A DNA stretch of 64,000 bases from Trifolium pratense (Eukaryota > Streptophyta > Magnoliopsida > Fabales > Fabaceae). The stretch is from positions 18,310,337 to 18,374,336 of the forward strand of contig NC_060064.1 in the NCBI RefSeq assembly GCF_020283565.1, written 5' to 3'. The translations under genes were made by a program, and so were the position numbers. The notes beneath the pieces were generated by a model that had not been told where the DNA came from, ran no database searches, and saw only the letters and a program-made list of their open reading frames with translations. Shown here in pieces: positions 45,191-57,194 of this stretch. Positions within the stretch are counted from its first letter, which is position 1, and each line of letters starts with the position of its first letter.

Positions 45191-48100
45191 ATGCCGCTTA
45201 ACAACAGAAGCAAGGGATCTCCTTTTCCTCTTCTCGCTTTCGTTCTTCTCTTTCTTCTCGCACCCCTCTTTTTCTTCTTCGCCCTCAACACTTCTTCCGG
45301 TACCCTCTCTCTCTCTATCACTCATTGGTTTCATTCAATTTTATTGTTTTTTATGCAGATCCTTGATTTTAATTGACAAATGACTATTGATTAATTGTTT
45401 GTAACTGTTTTTTTTTTGGGGGTTACTAGATCTATGTTTCTTATGGTACAAGTGTTAAGTAGTGCAATTGGCTTTTTCTGCTTTGATACCCTAGGGCTCG
45501 GTGAGATTAGCAAAGAGAGAGTGAGAGAGATATGCACTGTGATGATATGATAGTGTTAACAATTAGAGATTCTGCATTGTATTAAATGGGAAAGGACAAT
45601 AGCGATTGATGCTATGGTTGATATGATAAGTCGTAACCTTTGATACTTACATATCATGAATAATGTTTTTCATGAAATGTTTCTCACTTTGCTTATGCTT
45701 ACGCCCCTGTTGCTGTTTCCCGCTTGTGCTTCCGATCCTCGGTGTATATCTAATTGGTGCTTTTAACTGAATCAATATTGTGTTTCGAACATCTAATTAT
45801 TCTATTATATGGATGCTCTAGAAATTATTCACCATATCCTGTTTAAGGAACCACATATATGGCTTTGTTTGTTTGCAAATCCTCATTTTTTGTTGTTAGG
45901 GACTTTTGAATTATGAAAATTAAGATTTAGTTTGATGTTCTTGATTTGAGGAGGAAGAAATACTATTTTAACATTGTAATAATACGATTGACATCCCTCT
46001 GGATTTCTCTTATGTGCACATATATGAGTTATGTTATAGTAATTATTACTTCGAATACATTATGCAGATCGCAATGATATTTCAGATGTTACAATCCAAC
46101 AGGTATCCCGTTTTATACGTTTTTCAGGTTCATTTGTTACTTCTAGAACTATAATGCATAAAGCTTTGAGACATTTTTTTTACCCTATACTGGTGGCTGT
46201 TGCAGGGTTCCAAATGGAGAGAACAGAAGGCCCTTCATGACCTTAAATCTCTTTTTCCAAAAGAGGCAAGCACACAAGCTGACATTACTCTTCTTTTGTA
46301 TCTCCTAATATTTTCATGCAAGAGTTCTCTTTCTTCCGTGCCTTCTAATGAATGTTATATTTTAGGTTCTTGATATGATTATGTCGAGCACAAATGATAT
46401 GGGGCCTTTGAGTCTAGAAAATTTCAGAAATAATCTTTCTGCCTCATGGAGAGTTGTTGGGTTAAAGACTTCAAACGCTACATATCAGGTTAGGATTAAT
46501 GATGTGCTTCTGCTTGAAACTTTGATTTCCTGAAAAATGCATTCTTGTCTTATTGCTACTAAATGTTAATCCCTTTTGTTATTTTTCATATTAAGCTAAA
46601 CCAACCAGAAACGCATCTTAGACAAGAAAAACAAAAGGAGAAGGAAGGAAAATCTTCAGGTTGTATCACTTACTATCAGTTAATATGCCCATGTTTTATT
46701 TTATTTTACTTTCTCAGTTTTTTTTTATTACTGCAGTTGGTCTTCCTCAGTGGACTGATAGTCCTGTAAAGCTAGCCAGAAGGGTGAGCATCATACTTTT
46801 GGATTTTTTAATTTTTTTTTACTTGCATAGTTTTTTGGATACCACTAACAAAATTATGTGTGTAATACAGAGTAATCTCCCCACCTTTTAACTTTGTCAT
46901 TTTGATAGTTTACTGAAAAAGCCTAAACCACATATATAGATAATCGTATAATCATACTCCAAGCATGATTTATAGAGAACAACGAAAAAGCCAGAATATC
47001 ATTTTGATACTTTATTTAGAGAACAACGAAAATATTCTTGAAATAAACTTTTTTTTTCTTTGCAAATATCTTCTGCAGCAGTTAATAGAGAAAAGGATGG
47101 CAAAGCGTGCTGCTGAGTTGGTAAAACAGGATGATGAAGTTATTGTGAAACTTGAAGATTTAGCTATTGAACGTTCAAAATCCGTTGATTCAGCAGTTCT
47201 AGGTAAATACAACATTTGGAGGAAAGAAAATGAAAATGAGAATGCTGATTCTACTGTTCGGTTGATGCGAGATCAGATTATTATGGCTAGGGTATACTTA
47301 AGTATTGCAAAGATGAAGAACAAGCTTGATTTGTACCAAGAACTGCAAACACGACTTAAAGAGAGTCAGCGTGCTTTAGGTGAGGCAACTTCTGATGCTG
47401 ACCTACACCACAGGTATGTTCAATTTTCTGTAGTGTGTATAAATATCTGCATTTGGGTTTTATTGACTGACCTAATTAATTATCTTTAGTGAACATGAAA
47501 AAATCAAAGCTATGGGGCAAGTTCTTTCTAAGGTAAAAGATCAATTGTATGACTGCAAGTTGGTTACTGGGAAATTGAGGGCAATGCTACAAACTGCTGA
47601 TGAGCAGGTTAGAGGCTTGAAGAAACAAAGCACATTCCTTAGTCAGTTGGCTGCCAAGACCATACCAAATGGAATTCACTGCTTATCGATGCGCCTTACC
47701 ATAGATTACTACCTCCTTCCACCTGAAAAGAGAAAGTTCCCTAAGACTGAGAATTTGGTTAATCCCAGTCTTTATCATTACGCCCTATTCTCAGACAATG
47801 TTTTGGCTGCATCTGTTGTTGTCAATTCAACTGTTTTAAATGCAAAGGTAAAGGGCTAAGAATCTTTTATCATACATATGTGCTTGTGTATGTTTTTCAA
47901 GCACATTCCTTTTTACCGATGATGAAAAATTTGAGCTTGGATACACATATTTTGCTTGCAATTGTGCATCTATTATTGATAAATAGTATTATTAAATCCA
48001 ACCCTTCATCTTCACCTAAAAACATAAAAAACTCCAACCCTTCATTATCTTATGTCGTTGTCTTGTCTTTGACATTGCAGGATCCCTCAAAGCATGTGTT

Positions 48101-49269
48101 TCACCTTGTTACTGATAAACTAAATTTTGGAGCCATGAACATGTGGTTTTTACTGAATCCTCCTGGAAAAGCTACAATCAATGTTGAAAATGTTGATGAA
48201 TTTAAGTGGTTGAACTCATCCTACTGCCCAGTCCTGAGACAACTTGAATCTGTGACAATGAAAGAGTATTATTTCAAGGCAGGTCACCCATCCACCACTG
48301 GTGCCTCTAATCTCAAGTACAGAAATCCAAAATATCTTTCAATGCTCAACCACCTGAGGTTCTATCTTCCACAAGTCTATCCAAAATTGGATAAGATTCT
48401 TTTCCTTGATGATGACATCGTTGTCCAGAAGGATTTGACTGGATTATGGGCTGTGGATCTTCATGGAAAAGTAAACGGTGCAGTTGAAACATGTGGTGAG
48501 AGCTTTCACCGATTTGACAAGTATCTTAACTTTTCAAATCCACATATTGCGAAAAACTTTGATCCCAATGCATGTGGTTGGGCATATGGAATGAACATAT
48601 TTGATTTGAAGGTGTGGAAAAAGAAGGACATTACTGGCATATATCACAGGTGGCAGAATTTGGTGAGCAATTGAACATAACATTCGGTTTACATCATGTG
48701 TCTATTCTCGGAATTGGATTCTCTGCAGTCACATAGTCATGCATGCAGCCAAGAATCACGGCCGCTAGGAATCAGATGACTCGTATTCCAAATTGTATTT
48801 TAAAACTAATTCGAAGAAGTCGGAATGTGTGCCGTCTGATCCTCATCCAACAATCTAGATTCCTTGATTTCATGACTGTGTGCCCGTCCTAACTGTAGAG
48901 AATCATGCTCCGTCCATCTTCACATAAATAGACAAAAACAAATTAATATCTTTCACTGACCATTTTTTTCTTGTTTGATTTCAGAACGAAGACAGGGTAC
49001 TGTGGAAATTAGGGACATTACCTCCAGGGCTAATGACATTCTATGGATTAACACATCCCCTGAATAAATCATGGCATGTACTTGGTTTGGGTTACAGTCC
49101 AAGTATAGATCGTACCGAGATTGAGAATGCAGCAGTTGTACACTACAATGGTAATATGAAACCATGGTTAGAGATAGCCATGACAAAGTATCGCCCTTAC
49201 TGGAGCAAATATGTCAAGTATAACCATCCTTATCTTAGGAACTGTAAGTTAAGTGAATGGTCTTCATAA
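45191..49269 (+). CDS. GAUT1: Galacturonosyltransferase 1-like (GT8, homogalacturonan synthesis)
   Basis: Ten exons: 45191-45299, 46068-46102, 46206-46265, 46366-46488, 46596-46659, 46737-46783, 47079-47413, 47490-47847, 48081-48662 and 48985-49269. They total 1998 nt and 665 residues, close to Arabidopsis GAUT1. The enzyme transfers galacturonate from UDP-GalA onto growing pectin in the Golgi, in a complex with GAUT7. The sequence shows an N-terminal membrane anchor (LLAFVLLFLLAPLFFFF), a stem, and the GT8 domain with the metal-binding LFLDDDIVVQ motif, the CGESFHRFDKYLNFSNP block and a HYNGNMKPW C-terminal motif. Intron 3 uses a GC donor (GAG|GCAAGC); the others are GT-AG. An in-frame ATG at 44987 would add 68 residues, but I prefer 45191 because the upstream part is pyrimidine-rich and unlike the family. 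The tail LSEWSS is slightly unusual. Confidence 0.95.
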
Positions 49270-49923
49270 CACCGAGTCCTAAGTACAAACAAAGAACACA
49301 CTTTTTCCTACAGAATATACCCCCAACCTTCTCTCTCTTTTTAAATTTGGCAATTTCAAGTGAAGTGCCTTGTTAGAGTATGATTAAATTGTCCAAGTGA
49401 TAGAGTCAATGTTTGTGTTCTATCTGCCCCTACTTCATCATCTCTTTCCCACGCCGCAGGTCATTGATTTTTGCTTTTCATTCATTTAATTTGTTTACAC
49501 CATTCTCACTAATTTGAAACAAGGTACAATAAATAGTATACCTTGTTTACTATAAAGATACTTCATTGTACACTTTGATGCCAAGAATGAACTAGAAAAT
49601 GAATTATAATTTTATGTATTCTTTCAGATGTAGCTTTCATGTATGGTTTTGAAATTATTTGCATGTTTGCATATTGTATTGAATTTTCAAATCTTACATA
49701 TTAATCATAGCTAGGAAAGGTTCTTATGATTACATAAGGAAAACAAAACGGGTATGCATCAACTCAACAATCAATTAGAGGAATATACTACAATGTAAAA
49801 CAATTGAAGTAATAGAAGAAAAAAAACTCAATAGAAGGCAATAAAACAAGGTAGAACAATGATGAAACATGAATGTAGTGCATTTTTAGTACAAACTTTA
49901 TTTCAAATGCCTAAATAAGTTAT
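49270..49923. other. GAUT1 3' region
   Basis: Presumed 3' UTR of the GAUT1-like gene and a short AT-rich spacer between this gene and the convergent dehydrogenase gene. Nothing else is seen. Confidence 0.5.
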
Positions 49924-50087
49924 GGGTCTTGCTAAGAATGTCCCTGGAGTACTCTTTAAACATTCCATTTAAGGAAATAATTGATTGAAAAAGTGAAATA
50001 TTTTAATTCCCAATGTGTTGACTTCACATATAAGTTACTATTTAAGATGCTTAAAGAGTGGTCTGGGAGCACTCATTAGCATTTTCC
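49924..50087. mobile_element. MITE abutting the dehydrogenase stop codon
   Basis: The left end GGGTCTTGCTAAGAATGTCCCTGG and right end CTGGGAGCACTCATTAGCATTTTCC are imperfect inverted repeats. The same ends occur at 53185-53355, so both are copies of one family. This copy ends ten bases from the stop codon of the minus-strand gene, so it probably forms part of its 3' UTR. Confidence 0.7.
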
Positions 50088-50096
50088 ATAAGCTAT

Positions 50097-53000
50097 TCAT
50101 TCCAATTTTACTATTGTCAATAAGGGCTTATTGGAGAAGAAGGCTTCTAGATTATCTTCCACAAGTTGAGTTGCAGCCATGTATGTTTCAGTAGTAAATG
50201 CAGCATTGTGAGGTGACAAAACCACATTGTCCATTGCTAAAAGTTGTTGAGGAACATTAGGCTCATTCTCAAACACATCCAAACCAGCACCACCAATATG
50301 TCCTTCCATCAAACAATTCACCAACTCCACCTCATCAATTAGGGACCCTCTTCCTACATTGACTATAACACCTTTGTTTCCCAATGCCAACATCACTTCC
50401 TTGTTCACAATGTGCCTTGTTTGTTCATTTTGTGGACAACATAGAACTAATGCATCACTAGTAGATGCAAGTTCAAGCATGTTTGAATAAAAAGGGTATG
50501 TAACGAAGGGATTTTTCTTCCTTGAGAGATACAAAATAATGCATCCAAATCCCTCTAACCTTTTTGCTACTTCCATGCCAATGCTTCCTAATCCAACAAT
50601 TCCAACTCGCTTTCCATGTAGCTGAAACCACAATATCATGAAAAAAAAAAAATTTGTTTTCAATTTTGGTATCTTAAGTACCTTAATGATAAAATAAGTT
50701 GATGTTTTCTCTCTAGGTTTCCCATGTATTTTTTATACCTTCAAATATTTCAATTTTGCCCTTGTTAAAAACTTCGGTTCGCAGAAACCGAAGTTTTTTC
50801 TAGTTCAAATTCAGAAAAAATTCGGTTAACAGAAATCGAATTTTTCCAAAACTATTTTATTTATTTTTGTCGGTTATTGGATAGGGTGTCACGTGGAGCA
50901 CCAATGTTTAACTGTTTAAGTGTGTATTATTAAGGCTAAGATTATTATTATGTATGCCAAGAAAGGAAAAGGCAAACACAATAAGTCATGGAGTACCAAA
51001 CACTTTTGCTAGTGATTACCTTCCTAAGTGCAAGCATTCTCATCTTCATTCTTAGAAAATTAAACCAAACTCAAAATCCTACAAAGCTTCCACCAGGGCC
51101 ATACCCACTTCCCATTTTAGGAAACATCTTAGAACTTGGCAAAAACCCACACAAGACCCTCACAAAACTCTCTAAAATCTATGGACCAATCATGACACTT
51201 AAACTAGGAACCATAACAACCATAGTAATCTCATCACCACAACTAACCAAACAAGTCTTACATGAAAATTCTCAAATATTTTCTAATAGAACTGTCCCAC
51301 ATGCAATTTGTGCAGTAGATCATAACAAATTTTCAGTTGGGTGGGTTCCAACATTAGCTTTGTGGAAGAAACTAAGAAAAATTTGTGCTACCAAAGTATT
51401 TTCTACAAAAATGTTAGACTCAACAAAAATCCTTCGCCAACAAAAATTGCATGAATTATTGGATTATGTGAATGAAAAATGTAAGAAATGTGAAGTTTTT
51501 GATATTGGTGAGGTTGTTTTTACAACTGTCCTTAATTCAATTTCAAAAACTTTGTTCTCTATGGATTTGGCTCATTCCACACCTGATGAAAAGTCTCAAG
51601 AGTTTAAAAACATTATTTGGGGTTACATGGTTGAAGCTGGTAGGCCTAATGTTTCAGATTTCTTTCCAATTCTTCGTCCATTAGATCCACAAAGGGTAAA
51701 AGCAAGGATGGCCAATCATATGAAGAAGGTGTATAAGATTTTTGATGGAATTATTGAAGAAAGAATTTGTTCAAGAGATTCCAAAGCTGATTATGAGGTG
51801 TGTAATGATGTGTTAGATTCACTTCTTAATAACAACAATCTTGGAGAACCCACTTCTAAATTGAGCCACAATGAAATGGTGCATCTATTTCTGGTTAGTA
51901 TGAATATCATAAATCATAATCTACGACCTTTCAACTTTTTGGATAATTTTTAACACACTATTTTTAGAGTTCGTTTGATGATGAGATAACCTAAGCTTTA
52001 TTCCTCCCATAAATGTTACATCTGTTTGTGGCTATTAAAGATATTATTGAAGAGACTGAAATTTGATTATCGGATTCCTCACACTTAAAATGTGTGAGTT
52101 TAATAACTAGACTATAAAATTCAATAAAAAAATAAATTAAAGTAGCGAAATATCCCCCGAACATAACTCAATTGATGTTATTGCATTTTATATAAGATCG
52201 AGATTCAAACACCGGATCTCCTACCTATTTACTTCGAAAGATAAATTTCTACAATTATTAGCCTAATTTTTTATTTTTATTTTACACGATTATTATTGAA
52301 AAAGGAAAAACAAAAAAAAAAACAGAGATAATTCAAATCCGTGATATATGATGATTGATTATATGTTTCAAACACGTCAAAAAAAAATATTATATGTTTC
52401 CAAGTGCACTAAACCCGTCCATTGTTGGTGGGATGTCCATGTCATGACTGATTTAATATATAATGTGATTGATTATATATTTTGAACATTATTTTAATTT
52501 ATTTTTTTGACAAAACATTATTTTAATATTTTGATGGTGGGATGTCCATGTCATGACTGATTTAATATCCGATATTTTGGTTTTATCCACTTTAAATATT
52601 TAATTTATCGATTTTCATACGATAAAACTTGTATATTTAAATATTTAACTTAGTTGGTAGGAACATCGCACTATATACGTAGGAATCAGGATTCAAAATT
52701 CAGACACTCCACTTATTCACCTTTAAGGTGAAATTTTTAGCCACTAAGTTACTTGACAAAAAAATTTTATTTATTTAATTTTGAATTAATATTTTGTTGT
52801 GTTAATCAGTCAGTTTTTAGGGGAAGGTACTTTGATAATCTTAAAATTGGTCGGAAGATAAGTAAAATTTAACATAATATTGTTTTAATCTTAAAGTCGA
52901 ATTCATTAAAGAATTCATTTTTATAGGGATTAAATATGTTTTTACAAAAATGTTTTTATAGGGACTAAAAACAATATTATGAAGTGACTAAAATTCAATA

Positions 53001-55094
53001 TTACCATGATTTAATTAAAATTTAATGGAGTTAAATTTGAAAACTCATAATTTTATATGTGGGCTAAACCATATTTAACACTTAATTATTCAAGTTTTTC
53101 AACTTTTTATGTTTTTTGACAATAAAGTTTTTCAACTTTTTATTTAATGGCAAGGTTTTGCTAATACCTTAGGTTATATTTAATGGGTCATGCTAATCAG
53201 TGTCCCTGGAGCACTAGTTAACGAAACCAAAAGAAATATTTGAATTAAAAATAATACTTTTTACATTTTTTAGGAGTTAACCGTACAAGTTCCAATATCA
53301 AATTACTATATTTGTATCTTTAAACAGTGATCCGGGGCATTGTTTAGCATTTTCCGTATTAAATTGACATAACATATTTAATTGAGTAGGATTTATTTGT
53401 TGCTGGGGTTGACACTACATCAAGCACCATTGAATGGATTATGGTGGAGCTACTACGTTACCCGAAAACATTAACAAAAGCAAGAAAAGAATTATGTAAA
53501 GCAATCGGCAAAGATGAAATAATTGAAGAATCACATATTTCTAAGTTGCCTTTCTTACAAGCAGTGGTGAAGGAAACGTTGAGATTGCACCCAGCTGCTC
53601 CATTTTTGCTACCACACAAATGTGATGAAAATATGAACATATTAGGCTTCAATGTGCCAAAAAATGCACAAGTATTTGTCAATGTGTGGGCAATGGGAAG
53701 AGATCCAACCATTTGGGAAAATCCAACTATGTTCATGCCCGAAAGATTTTTGGAGTGTGATATTAATTATAAGGGTAATAATTTTGAGCTTATACCCTTT
53801 GGGGTTGGCAAGAGAATTTGTCCAGGATTGCCCTTAGCTCATAGGACTGTGCATTTGGTTGTAGCATCCCTTCTACGCAACTTTGAATGGACACTTGCTG
53901 ATGGCCTAAACCCAGAAGACATGAATATGGATGAGCAATTTGGGATAACCCTAAAGAGGGCCCAATCTCTTCGAGTTCAAGCTACTTCATCGGCATAGGG
54001 GGATATGTTTGGAGGGAAAATGTGATTAAATTAAGATTTGTGTAACCTTTAATGGTTCTAAATTGAAGTTGTGGTCGTGGACTCGCGATTGCAATTACAT
54101 TTCAAATACTTATTTTGTGATAAAATGAAAACAAATGCAGATTGCAATTTTTTTTTTTTTTACTTAATTTGCAATTTATTGTTGTAGTGTCGTTGTTGAG
54201 ACCTTTAAAATTGTTATATCGTTGCATACTACAATTTGAAATTGGTCCCAATTTTTTCTTAATATATTATAAATGTGAACAGGTTAATGTTTTATCTTAT
54301 TTATTTGTAATATATTCGTTATTTATCAATTTTTTGACACGGGGTCTTTTTTTTAACAAAACACACACGAGTCTTTATCTTTATAAATGTATAAGATTCG
54401 AACTTCGGCTCCATTTTTATACATAGATTTCCTCAACTTCTTTTATGTTATTAGATTGAGTGGTTCATATTGTTATGCGTATATTTATTCAACAAATGAA
54501 AATTATTAAATTTAGTAGTAATCAATTTTATTATATTATATTATTATAATAAGTAGATTGGCGAGGGAGTTGTTGTTTATTGAAAGAAAGAAAAAAACAA
54601 CAAACCTTAGAGTTAGAACGATATTGTGGGAAGTCAAACTGCATGGTTGTTCTAACAAATCTATCAGCTGCTGAAATTTTGCTTAACACTCCAATGAGTA
54701 AAGCCACAGCCATGTCCGCAACATCTTCTGAGTACAATTTTCCTATATTGGCAACTTGTATACCTCGACATTTGCAAACACTTAGGTCAATGTGATCAAT
54801 TCCAGTGCTGGTGGTGACAATAAGCTTCAAACAAGGGAGAAGTTGAAGAATAATAGCATTAATTGGTGGAGATGCGCAGCATATAAGGGCTTTAAACATT
54901 GATGGATCATATTTGTTTTCAACCATGAACTTGTCTAGTGGTAGTGAGTTAGCATTCCATGGTTTTGATAAATTGTACTTTTGAGGTTGTTTGGGTTTGA
55001 GGACTCCTATGTTTATTGGAGGACCAACCACAAGAACCATTGGAACATTGTTTTTGGTTTGTTTATTGTTTTGACAATCATTCACCTTCTCCAT
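50097..55094 (-). CDS. NAD(P)-dependent D-2-hydroxyacid dehydrogenase (glyoxylate/hydroxypyruvate/HPP reductase-like)
   Basis: Two minus-strand exons, 55094-54606 (163 codons) and 50621-50097 (174 codons plus stop), join in phase 0 (donor AAG|GTTTG, acceptor TTTCAG) to give 337 residues, normal for the family. The N-terminal half is the substrate domain (TTSTGIDHIDL). The second exon starts with the Rossmann fold (GKRVGIVGLGSIG) and holds the catalytic set: Arg in VNVGRGSLIDE, Glu in DVFENEPNVP and His in LSPHNAAF. SRKK after the second strand suggests NADPH preference. Such enzymes reduce glyoxylate, hydroxypyruvate or 4-hydroxyphenylpyruvate; the exact substrate cannot be read from sequence. 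The single intron is about 4 kb and contains a whole P450 gene on the other strand. The joined product is intact, so the gene is probably functional. Confidence 0.9.
50988..53998 (+). CDS. Cytochrome P450, CYP76-like, nested in the intron of the dehydrogenase gene
   Basis: Two exons, 50988-51893 (302 codons) and 53390-53998 (202 codons plus stop), join in phase 0 to give 504 residues. The sequence shows an N-terminal ER anchor (LLLVITFLSASILIFIL), the hinge KLPPGPYPLPILGN, the C-helix WKKLRK, the I-helix AGVDTTSS straight after the intron, the K-helix KETLRLHP, PERF and the haem loop PFGVGKRICPG with its Cys ligand. The style (DPTIWENPTMFMPERFLE, GITLKRAQSLRVQA) is CYP76, a clan 71 family whose members oxidise monoterpenols such as geraniol and linalool or other small substrates; the substrate here is unknown. 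It is transcribed opposite to the surrounding gene and lies wholly within its intron. Its own intron (1.5 kb) holds a SINE and a MITE. Confidence 0.93.
52645..52764 (+). mobile_element. Diverged SINE in the P450 intron
   Basis: TTAGTTGGTAGGAACATCGC...GACACTCCACTTATTCACC...AGCCACTAAGTTACTTGAC plus seven A is a diverged copy of the SINE at 43941-44080. The B box is decayed (GGATTCAAAATTC), and no target duplication is visible. Confidence 0.75.
53185..53355. mobile_element. MITE in the P450 intron, same family as 49924-50087
   Basis: The ends GGGTCATGCTAATCAGTGTCC and (complement of the right end) GGAAAATGCTAAACAATGCC are inverted repeats. It ends about 35 bp before the second P450 exon. Confidence 0.75.
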
Positions 55095-57194
55095 TGATCG
55101 TTTATTTGTGTTGGAAAAAAGTAGAGCCTATAACCTCGATATATAGAGGAGTGCTAGCAACAGACATGTTGAGTATGCCTTGAAATCTCGGTTACAAGAA
55201 GTCAGAGTTTTTTTTCAAGTTTTGGAGCTGCAGGCTCATGGGCGCAGGGTGAGCCTATGCGCAGGAACTCACTGCCTGTTGCGCCAGGAGCATTCCCATA
55301 AAAACTAGTGGGAATCAAATCTAAGACCTTGAGAGGAGTATACTTCAAGGACTCAAGCCAACACCACTAAACCAATTCAAGTAGGCAAAAAAAAAATATA
55401 TTACATGACGGAAAACCAAAACTTGCTCAAATGGCTAGGAAAAAGTGCTATTAACCCTATTGATTTTGATGTATTTGGTTGCTTTTGAATACAATTGACT
55501 TTGCCTACAAAATTGATTAAAAGGTCAAGCTAGGATTTAGTCTATGTTTATGTTTAATTACAGAATGAATCCTTTCAAATTGTCTCTTTTGCCCTTGAAT
55601 TGAATTGTATCAATAACTAACACTCATCAATTCCTTTCACGGCTTCACTTCACCTACTTGAGAGCTTCATTACTCCATCAATAATTCTTATTTTCCATTT
55701 CAGTGTTGGGAAGTTACAGATTGCACATTTGCAGATCCTTTCACACCTACTTGTGTCAGTGTGTGTTAATTATTATTATTCGGTATAGTTCAGATTTGCT
55801 TTATGTTCTTGTTATTGTTACTGGTTTCATGATCAGTGATATCACTTTACTGATTTTCTATTGCTGTCTCTATATTTGTTCAATCATCTGCCTTCTTTTT
55901 GTTCAGATTATATATATGGACATATTAAAAATCATGTTGGTTATTTACGCACCTAAAAACCATTTTGACATAAAAAAATCCTAACAATATCTTTGGTACA
56001 AATTATTTCGATATCTAAATAAAAATTACTTTACATTTAACTAAAATTAACTAACATCATCCCAGAACTAAAGACACACTTTAAGCCGGTTTGAAACCAC
56101 CTTCACATCCCTTATACTGCATGCATGTGTTTAAAATTTTAAGTAACCAATTCAATTAAAATCAATTAGTATTACTGGGGAACTCAAGATACACTTAGAA
56201 CCGGTTTGAAACCACTTTCACATTCCTTATATGTGGGTTTAGAGTCTTAGAACATTACTTTTTTGGGGTTACCATCATATTGGTATGAAATTTCCACCGT
56301 CTTTAGCAATGACTAATCTCCGTCGGAAAATCTGTGTGGCACACAAGGTGGATTCTCTCATCCCAACCGAATTTTCTCCATAAGCATGAGCCCGGAATCG
56401 AACCCCTGGCCAGTCTTGGAACATTACTTGATGTGAAAAATGTGAATTTGGCTTACACAAAGACAAATTGATTTTGTCCTTATACGCAAGTTAACTTTGA
56501 AGGTTGAATTCCTACCTCTGTCAAAATCAATTCTCAACTATGTATGTTAATGTGGCATTTAGATACACAAAGGGTAAAAATTGTATACCATACTCAAATT
56601 TAATACTGGCCATTATATTGATTTATAATTTAAAAGTTTAATGGTAATGGTATTTTTTGTTGAGATATGCTATTTGAACATCATCACATTCTGGAACAAA
56701 AAATTGGCATCTCCCTCTCTCCACTCTTTTTCCATCACCAACTGCCAGTCCTCCACCGCCACTTTACCGCGCTCATCCTCCCGTTTTGAATGGCTGTGTG
56801 AATGATATCTACACCGAGTTCCTCTTATAACACAACTTCCAAATAACCTGATCCGAAGAGTTTTCTATTTCTTTTTACAATAGTTTGCCTAGCATCATCT
56901 TTTTGTTTTGAATCACTTCCACTTCCAATAAATAAGATTAATCTTTACAAGTTGTTAAGTTTTATTGCACATCCAAGTCAACAATACTTTACAGATAATA
57001 AAAGACGTGGTTAAACTAAAACTAAATTGAAATTCCTGCTATTAGTGTTCAATCTATTTCCGATGAAAACAAAAACTCGTATTATGATTCAAGAGAACAA
57101 GCAACATAAGTAACTAACCTATCTACTGCAAAATCCCAAAAACTAAATGATTCATGTCATATCATTACTCTCTTGAAGTGGCCAGGCAGAAAAA
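55095..57194. other. Intergenic DNA with two repeats
   Basis: About 55167-55400 is the repeat family also found at 43650-43800 (GTTGAGTATGCCTTGAAATC; GCGCAGG words). About 56256-56420 is listed separately as a SINE. The rest is AT-rich with no supported gene; the first part should contain the promoter of the minus-strand dehydrogenase gene. Confidence 0.45.
56256..56425 (-). mobile_element. Probable tRNA-related SINE, minus strand
   Basis: Read on the minus strand it has a B-box match (GGGGTTCGATTCC), then GGCTCATGCTTATGGAG, GATTTTCCGACGGAG, GACGGTGG and a GGTAACCCCAAAAAA end. The layout of a tRNA-like head and A-rich tail is SINE-like; the family is recalled, not verified. Confidence 0.5.

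Noticed and set aside
50097..50663. A separate short dehydrogenase gene starting at 50663
   Set aside because: The segment before 50621 is intron; the true N-terminal half is the exon at 54606-55094, which joins in phase.
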